Below, piece after piece: positions 56,638 to 64,000 of a stretch of 64,000 nt of DNA. The number at the start of each line of letters is the position of its first letter. The first letter of the stretch is position 1. Source of the DNA: Cylindrobasidium torrendii FP15055 ss-10 (taxonomy: Eukaryota > Basidiomycota > Agaricomycetes > Agaricales > Physalacriaceae); assembly GCA_000934385.1 (NCBI GenBank), contig KN880525.1:25139-89138 (forward strand), in the 5' to 3' direction. The translations under genes were made by a program, and so were the position numbers. The notes beneath the pieces were generated by a model. It did not search any database. It was given only the letters and a program-made list of their open reading frames with translations, and was not told the DNA's origin.

Positions 56638-59600
56638 ATGTCGGAGAAGACACTCCCCGGATATCTGCATCCACGAGCGAATGGGCAGCCAAAGCGGTCG
56701 ACACGGATTTTTGGCTTATTTGCTGGTGCTGCACTGCTGAGTCTTGGGTCACTGGTGTCGTTCACATTGTCCAATAATGCCGAGCATCGCACCACTCGCA
56801 TACCACTTCACGCGGAAGAGACAGTGCTCAAGTGCCGCCAACTGTTACTGCCGCCAGGGCCCCCTGCCGATTTTGCATCGCGCACCATATCAGACCGGTT
56901 TGTCGACGGCACCAAGCCTGTTCATATCAAGAACGCGACTATCTGGACGGGTGGTGTCGATGGACACGAAGTCATTACTGGGGATATCCTCCTCGACCGA
57001 GGCCTCATACAAGGTGTTGGGCAGCTTGAACTGTCTTCGTATTCCGAGCTGGTTGAGTACGACGCGCAGGGAGCATGGGTCACACCAGGGTAATGCGCCA
57101 TTCTACTGGTTGAAGACGTGATACTGATAACGACCAGTCTTTTTGATCTCCACTCACATGTCGGGGTCTACAGTCTTCCCCGCCTCGACGGCGCCGCGGA
57201 CGGGAATTCACACAACGGCAATGTGCAACCATGGCTTCGAAGTCTCGATGGCCTGAACACGCACGATACTGCCTTTGAGGCTATCATCGCAGGAGGGATC
57301 ACTACTGGCGTTGTTCTTCCTGGTTCAGCAAACTCGGTCGGCGGACAGGCTTTCGTCGTGAAATATCGACCGACTGCAGAGAAGACGCCTTCAGCAATGC
57401 TCCTCGAGCCTCCTCATTCGATTGTGAATGGTTCTTACGTCGATCCCACTCTACCGCCGAGATGGAGGCAAATGAAGTACGCTTTTCCAGTTGTATCACT
57501 CTGTTCGCTCTTACAAACTGTTTATTAGGCATGCTTGCGGCGAGAATCCTAGTAAGAGGATGTGCTCATCACGGTAGACGGGACTGATCTTTCCGTAGGA
57601 CGGGTCTACTCTCAGACGCGTATGGACAACATCTGGGACTTGCGCGAGGGGTACAACAAGGCTCGCGTTCTCAAAGAAAAGCAGGATACATACTGTGCTA
57701 GTGCCCTAGCCGGAGAATGGGAAGGATTGGGTGAATACCCTGACGATCTTCAATGGGAAGCATTTGTCGATGTTCTTCGCGGGCGCGTCAAGATCCACAA
57801 CCACTGCTACGAAGCGGTCGACCTTGATAATATGGTTCGGGTGCGCACCCACCAGATAATTCGCAAGGATATCTTCTCACACGAGTCATAGCTTACAAAC
57901 GAGTTCAAATTCCCCATTGCTGCATTCCACCATGCCCACGAAACGTATCTCGTGCCGGACGCTCTGAAGAGGGCATACGGCGGCCCTCCTGCAGCTGCTA
58001 TTTTTGCGACAAATGGGCGCTACAAGCGTGAGGCCTATCGCGGCTCAGAGTTTGCACCGAAGATTCTGGCGGATAATGGAATTCAAGTGGTCATGAAGGT
58101 AACTTTGTGCTCCACGCTCCTTCATGAGACCCTCATTGTGCTTACAGAGTGACCATCCTGTGCTGAATTCGCGTTACTTGGCATTTGAGGCGCAACAAGC
58201 GCATTATTACGGACTTCCTGCTAATCTTGCATTGGCATCTGTGATCACAACGCCAGCCAAGATTGCAGGCATGGATCATCGTGTTGCTGCTGTGAAGCCT
58301 GGTCAGTAGGATTTCAGAGCACAGGAACGTTCCAACTAATTGTGCGCAGGTTACGATGCAGACGTTGTAGTCTGGGACAGCCATCCGCTTGCCCTTGGAG
58401 CGACACCCAAACAAGTCTGGATTGACGGTATTCCTCAATTCGAGACTCCCCATTCCGTCATAAAGCCTGCTTCATCCCAGAAATCCCCAGAGACGCCCAA
58501 CTTTGAGCAAGAGGCAAAAGACGCCGTTCAGTACGACGGACTTCCTCCTCTCAAAGCTGCTACGTCGAACTCCGGTGCTGTTGTGTTCACAAATGTGTCT
58601 GAAATGATAATCAAAAAGGAAAGCAACATTATTACAACATTTGAAGATGCGGGGAACAACGTCGTTATTGTCGAGAACGGGCACATCACCTGCAGCGGGT
58701 CGTGTGCCATCGCATTCTCGGAAGAGTATGCCAATGCCACTTTCATGGACCTACAGGGAGGATCAATCTCGTGAGATTGATCCCTTCATGTGAATCAACA
58801 GAACTGACTGCAATTTGTAGACCGGGTCTCACAACGTTCGGCAGTCCGCTCGGGCTCCAGCACATCACTCAGGAGAGTAGTACTGGTGATGGTCCTGCGC
58901 CCAACCATCTTGCAGGCAAAGTGCCCGGACTATTAGGGCCATTGCCTCTTGTTGCGGCGGTCGATGGCCTTTTGTATGAGTCAAGGGACATGCTGTACGT
59001 TCAATTCTGTGTTGCATCTCGTCAATCCTCTGAACACTCCCCAGACTCGCCTACCGTCATGGTGTAACCACCGGCATCAGCGCGCCCGGCGGTAGAGGCT
59101 TGGTATCTGGGTTCAGCGTAGCGTTCTCGACTGGTGCGGGGCACAAGCTCGAAGACGGCGCGGTCATACAGAACTCGGTTGCAATTCATGTTACTTTGTC
59201 GTTGGACTCGTCGACAAGTGTGAGCACGCAAGTTGCCGCGCTTCGTCATCTGCTTCTGGAGGAGGCTGCATTTGAGGACGTACGAAAGGTGCGTATAGCA
59301 TGGGCTTCTGAAGTTCTGCTTGTGCTGATGGGTGTGTAGGGATTACAGACAATTGTTATTCATGTAGACAGTGCAGATATTCTTGCAACGCTCATCCTTC
59401 TCAAGCGGGAGGTTGAGGGAAAGACGGGTACGGCGATCAAGTTGACTGTCGCAGGTGCCGCAGAGGCGCACCTTCTAGCTGCTGAACTTGGCGAAGCGGG
59501 GGTGGGTGTAATTCTTATGCCGGCGAGATCTTTCCCTGTCAAGTGGGAGCAGCAGAGAGTGTAGGCTGCATTTAAATTCCATATCTATCGTATATGCTTA

Positions 59601-59979
59601 CAGCGTGGCAGTGTATTGGGCCCACCTCTGACAGCAGAAACACCAATTGGCATCCTGCGGGCCCACAATGTTACTGTGGCCATCGGTGTGGAGGAGCAAT
59701 GGGGTGCGCGGAACACAAGGTTTGAAGTTGGATGGGTAAGTGAGAATGCTGGTTGTGTGTTCTGAATGCTAAATTGACGTATAGGCGGCGCTGAGCGCAT
59801 CCACGGAGTTGTCCCGCACCGAAGCAATTGCATTGGCTTCAACAGAACTTGAGGAGTTGTTGGGTCTTACTTCACCCTCGTCTGACCTTGTTGTGACGCA
59901 AAAGGGAGGGCTGCTGGACTTTGAGTCAAAGGTCGTTGCTATCATTTCGCCGACGAAGGGCGTAGTCGAATCGTTCTGA
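56638..59979 (+). CDS. Large amidohydrolase-family protein, membrane-anchored
   Basis: Starts MSEKTLPGYLHPRANG, then a single hydrophobic anchor (IFGLFAGAALLSLGSLVSFTL). Metal-dependent hydrolase motifs appear after intron removal: GAWVTPG joined to LFDLHSHVGVY (HxH metal site), GITTGVVLPGSANSVGG, KIHNHCYEAVD (His), FPIAAFHHAHETYLVPDAL (His), IQVVMKSDHPVLNSR (catalytic Asp), and PAKIAGMDHRVAAVKPG-YDADVVVWDSHPL, the amidohydrolase exit motif. A second half, GLTTFGSPLGLQHITQE to VVESF, resembles a degenerate second lobe. About eleven exons include a 23-nt micro-exon (57529-57551, coding HACGENP). Around 930 residues. Related to imidazolonepropionase-like fungal proteins; the substrate is unknown. 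Confidence 0.85.
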
Positions 59980-60245
59980 AGGGCACAGTGAAGGAGGAAG
60001 TCGTTATGTAGTAGATACCCTTACAAGGCTACAAAGCTATTTTTTTGTTGTTGCTTGCCGAAAAGGCTGGATCACAAGACATGTTGCGCAAGTGAGAGCG
60101 TAAAGCCAGCTGCCAAGTCGGCTAGAACCGCCACATCAAAACGATCGCATCACGCTTTGTGCTTAACGGTCACGACCAAAGAACTTTCCGACGCCTTGAC
60201 GTTCTCCATGGATGCTACGCACCATTCTCACATTCAGACCTCATA

Positions 60246-63200
60246 ATGGACAAATTCGCAACATTGGAACCCGTCCGTCTCTATGCCTCAGCCGCAACGT
60301 CTGCGCGGCGCGGCAGAGGGGATCCTGCAACAGCCAAGGCAGCCGTGCTCCCCCACATCGGAAGACTACCTACGGATCTACATTTGATTGTGCTCTCCTA
60401 CCTGCCGTTACCAGACTTTCCAGCATACAGTCGATGTTCAAAAGCAATGAATTCATTAGCCAAACATGATCGAATATGGGCAGCACGGTGGAATGCGCTA
60501 GGCATCGAAGAAAATGGACTTGGAACGATATTAGATGAGCTCGAAGCAATATCTCGCGGACATGCAGCTGCGACGCGTGCAGCAGCGCCTCCGACCCTCC
60601 CTGTGGATGACGAGTTCGGCGATTTCGCGACCGTGGATGTTCCCGAGGGTGACATGGGCGACTTTGTGGGATCATTCGAGGCTATATCTATGGCTGCAAA
60701 GCCAGCGCCAATGCCTGCGTTTGTGGATACATCCGCGAGGATGAGGCTTATGCGTGCGCACCAGCTCATTCGTCCACTTACTGGGATCCTCTCTGCCCCA
60801 CCCCATCTCATCCTTTCCAAGCTGTCCGATTTCCTGGGACGGACGCTGAGGCAAGAAGCGCGCGCCCTTAGGCTGCTCTCATTGTATCTGTCGCCGACGG
60901 TTCAACCTTTGCGCGAATGGAAAACAGCATCCAGCTCACTGCGCGCAGCAATCGACCGCTTCGATGCAAATCTGCTGGCTGCATTCGACGTTGCAGACGG
61001 CAAATTCGACGAGGCCGGGATGCGAGATGCCGCGACCTCGAGCTGGGAAATATGGGACCGCCGCGGGGATTGGGAGATGGGCAAAGTCTGGGCGGAAAAG
61101 CGCGAAATCTTCTACATTCAAGACCGCTGGAATCCGCTGGACAATTTTACGTGAGCTTAATGCACATTGGGGCTGCTCGTCCTTCTGCTAACCTGGCATA
61201 GTGAGGACAATAAACTCGATTTCGATGCGATGGACAAGTTCATGGGCGCAATTGTGGACGCAGTGAAGGAACATGGGTCAAGGGCGGTGAGGGTGTTCCC
61301 CGTAGCATCAGAGGTGATGCTCTCATTCTCGCATCGGGTAGCGAATGAAGTCGTACGTATGCCGCTCTCTCCGTTAACGTTCGCTCATGGGTGTAGGTAG
61401 GAGAGTACATCACGTCTCTGCTCGAGCGTGCCAGGCAAATATCCAACGACATCTTTCTGAAGGCTGCTGCCGCTTCTTTCAAGGAGTCTTTCCGTATGGT
61501 TGACGCTATTCTTGAGGCCGCTAAGGCCAGCCCTGGATACGAGCTACCAACAACGCGCGCTGAGGACGTGGTGTACGGTTCTCTACAATTCATCTGACAT
61601 TTCGCTCTGACAAAGTGTAGTTATCAAATGTTCGAGGCCAGCATGGATGAATATCTTGACGAGGAAATCGAGGCTGTCAAGCAGAGCTTGGATGCAGTAT
61701 GCAAGGACTGGGAGCTCCAACAACAATCCTCTGCCAACGAGAGCACTGCCCGATTCTTGGCCTCCCATAACCCAGCTCAGGTCAAGCGCAACGTACTGAA
61801 ATCGTTCACCGATGTATTACTTCTGCCTGTGACCATTGTCCCGCGGACCGTTGGTGTGGTCGGTGGTGCAATTATCACAGGCGGTACGGCGGCGGCGCAG
61901 GGCATAGCAATGCTCAACCCCCAGCGATGGGCAGGGAATGCAGGAAGTGGGAACGGATATTCAAGAAACCTCGAAAAGGAAGGGAACATGCTCTTTCCGG
62001 ACGAGGACGAGGATACGCTAGTCGAGAAAGAGCAGGCGCCCTCAGTCCACGGTTGGTCTTTGCGTATTCATGTATCCAGTGTGCTAACCAGGAGAAGAGT
62101 CCGATACCACATCAATACGACGAAGTTCAATAGCGGAGTCAATCTCTTCTACCGCGCCGTCGACTGCACCTACCCTCAACGATAACCTTAACCATTTGGA
62201 CTTGCTTCTTTCCCTAGATATTGCACTTGGGCTTATTCACGCTGATCGCGAGGGGCTTAAACGTGTAGAGACGTTCGCTGGATATCCAGGACACTACGGC
62301 CATCGAGTGCGGGATACGATGGAGGAAATCTTCATCCTCTTGTTACAGGCGTTGGGGGAGCGGCATGTCACCAAGGGGTTTCGCGAGTATGTCAAATTGT
62401 TGACCATATGTGTCTCGGCGCTGATGACATGGAAGGGCGACCGAGAGAATGACTACTTACAAGCCGGCTGACCATGATGACACCACCAGTGTCGCCCCAC
62501 TCATGCAGTTCTTTGAGCTGGTGCACGTCGGTGATACAATCCAATCCATGGTACAAGTCTATTTCGACAAGGAATTGGCCCCGCACATTGACAAGACGGA
62601 TTTCCTCAACGCTGTTGTACGAGAGAAAAAGAGATTTGAGAACGCGTTGGATGATTCCGTGGCTGGTGGGCTGAATGCTGGGACAGAGGTATTGATGGAC
62701 CAAGTGGAGCATATCATTATTACTAGGACGCAAGCAAGAGAGTACTACCCGCCTGAGGATGCGCCACTGGAGTTGGGTCCTACAAAGGGATGTACGGAGG
62801 CGATCAAGTGTTTGGAAACGCATTGCAAGTTGCTGAAGGGCAGCACGAGCAAGGAGGTTTTGGAGGTATTCCATCAAGAGGTCGGGATACGGCTCATTGC
62901 GTGCGTCTTCCATCCTTGCAGCCAGTAATCGTTAAACTAATGCTGGCTTTGTCTAGGATCTTGCAAAAGCATATCAAGCGTCAAATTATCTCACTGAGCG
63001 GCGGCTTCCAAGTCATCGCAGATTTGAACTGTTACTATACGTTCATCGCCTCGTTGAAGATCCCGACCATTGCGCAGGATTTCTCTCATTTGAAAATGCT
63101 GGGGCATGTGTACATTGTGGAAGACGCGAAGGATCTGGCTCAGATTGTCAGAGACGTGACGAGGTACGGTGGCGCGTACAAGCCAGAAGTCAGTGATTTG

Positions 63201-63347
63201 GGTTTACATGATTTTCCCTTACTGATACCCTATGTGCAGGACATATATGAGTTCATTCAGCGACGGTCGGATTGGAAGAAGATTGAGAAGGCGGTGGACA
63301 AGACGATGTATAACCTAAGCTTCAAAGAAGACTGTGTTGTTTGCTGA
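60246..63347 (+). CDS. RCY1: Recyclin-1-like F-box protein with Sec10 domain
   Basis: Yeast Rcy1 is an SCF-linked F-box protein controlling endosome-to-Golgi recycling. An F-box near residue 40 (IGRLPTDLHLIVLSYLPLPD, YSRCSKAMNSLAKHDRIW) is followed by acidic motifs (DEFGDFATVDVPEGD) and a long Sec10-type helical region over seven further exons: QLIRPLTGILSAPPHL, YQMFEASMDEYLDEEIE, LKSFTDVLLLPVTIVPR, GLIHADREGLKRVETFA, MQFFELVHVGDTIQSMVQVY, QKHIKRQIISLSGGFQVIAD. The C-terminus ends EDCVVC, a CaaX-like prenylation box as in yeast Rcy1. About 900 residues. Starts at the first ATG after a stop-rich leader. Confidence 0.92.
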
Positions 63348-63461
63348 ATCCTGATATTGAACAATAGGTGTATACCGTGTAGATTAGCCTGGATTAATCA
63401 AACAATTGGCATCTCGTCAGCCAAAAACAAGTCAGTGGTATGCAATTGTCAATAATCAACA

Positions 63462-63533
63462 TCCGATATGGTGTAGTGGCTAACATTATCGCCTCTCACG
63501 CGATAGCCCGGGGTTCAATTCCCCGTGTCGGAA
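63462..63533 (+). tRNA. tRNA-Glu(CUC), copy 2
   Basis: 72-nt cloverleaf with acceptor TCCGATA/TGTCGGA, anticodon loop CTCTCAC and T loop TTCAATT, base-for-base identical to the gene at 53489-53560 on the other strand. TTTT and TTTTT runs follow within 25 nt. Flanks of the two copies are unrelated. Confidence 0.95.
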
Positions 63534-63686
63534 TTATGTTTTGGTGTTTTTGTCATTTCAGGGTGCCCGCCATCCCGTGCAATGTACATTGTACATTGAA
63601 ACTACATTCAACATTGAACCCATTCCTTGGTGGTTGGGCCCGGCACCCTATCCAGAGGCTCTCAAGTTTCATGATGTTGTATGTTC

Positions 63687-64000
63687 TAGGGTGGCGGACC
63701 AATGCTCCCCGGGGGGTACAGTACCGGTACCGTACCTATGCCCAATTCAGGGGGGGGTGTACCGTACCGTACGGTACCGGCACGTGATTTATGTGACCTG
63801 CGCCACACGGCGCGTTTTGCTTGTTTTTCGGGCTTTCCCCCGGTTTTCTTGCGTCTGCGTGCATATTACACTACCAAGGATCTAATAGGACACGATTCAA
63901 CGCTAATGGGCCCCAGAGTAGCAGGTTTTGACCCCACAATGGCTCTGGATTTAGACACCTTTTGGAGCAGCCTCACAATGGCCCAATGACTTTAAAATTG
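63687..64000. mobile_element. Second copy of the hAT-like miniature element, cut by window end
   Basis: Begins TAGGGTGGCGGACCAATG, matching the terminal repeat of the 13.3-kb copy, and then follows it for about 300 bp: GGGGGGTACAGTACCGGTAC, GGCACGTGAT, GCGTTTTGCTTGTTTTTCGG, and near the window end TGGAGCAGCCTCACAATGGC. The right terminal repeat and right target duplication lie beyond the window; the 8 bases left of the terminus are GTATGTTC. Confidence 0.82.

Noticed and set aside
1..64000. CRISPR arrays, prophage, or biosynthetic gene cluster
   Set aside because: No spaced direct repeats, no phage genes; enzymes present are scattered and mostly housekeeping in a eukaryotic genome.

Overview
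The window is nuclear DNA of a filamentous basidiomycete, most likely an Agaricomycete. The evidence is dense genes on both strands, each cut by several short introns of about 45-60 nt with GT..AG ends, plus a set of conserved fungal proteins: a trifunctional folate-synthesis protein, a Zrg17-type zinc transporter, recyclin, a Gcn4-type bZIP factor and a Pet127-type mitochondrial protein. A few proteins recall Cantharellales (Rhizoctonia-like), but the sequence alone does not settle the genus. Intron coordinates were derived by hand, by requiring GT..AG ends that keep frame and restore family motifs.

Layout. 0-8 kb: the tail of a membrane protein, then inositol-3-phosphate synthase (INO1), malic enzyme and tubulin cofactor C, all three on the minus strand. 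8-12 kb: a TAF8-type TFIID subunit (+) and a serine/proline-rich unknown (-). 12-14 kb: a tRNA-Glu(UUC) with a small intron, a deleted copy of it, and a complete 604-bp hAT-like miniature transposon with an 8-bp target duplication. 14-24 kb (all minus): an IGHMBP2/Hcs1-type helicase, an unknown protein whose frame looks damaged, a membrane-anchored pepsin-like protein without visible catalytic DTG motifs, a ketopantoate-reductase-like protein and an extended SDR. 24-29 kb: mostly gene-poor, with one unknown protein and the ribosomal protein eS30 gene.

30-46 kb: a 2-oxoglutarate/Fe(II) oxygenase (+), a very large Zn2Cys6 transcription factor (-), a small probably mitochondrial unknown (-), a Pet127 homologue (-), a Gcn4/Cpc1-like bZIP gene preceded by two short upstream ORFs (+), and the divergent pair CTK3-like (-) / ZRG17-like (+) separated by only 96 bp. 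46-53 kb: tRNA-Ile(AAU), the mitochondrial Obg GTPase MTG2, FOL1 (aldolase, pyrophosphokinase and dihydropteroate synthase), SEC11 signal peptidase and an alpha/beta hydrolase with an in-frame stop. 53-64 kb: tRNA-Glu(CUC), a CYSTM-type protein built from tandem 36-nt micro-exons, a protoglobin-type globin, a large amidohydrolase, recyclin-1, a second identical tRNA-Glu(CUC), and a second copy of the transposon running off the end.

Most genes are housekeeping and unrelated to one another; there is no obvious secondary-metabolite or defence cluster. The most unusual items are the exon-repeat CYSTM gene, the hAT-like element and its second copy, the decayed tRNA, the in-frame stops in two otherwise coherent genes, and the apparently catalytically dead pepsin homologue.
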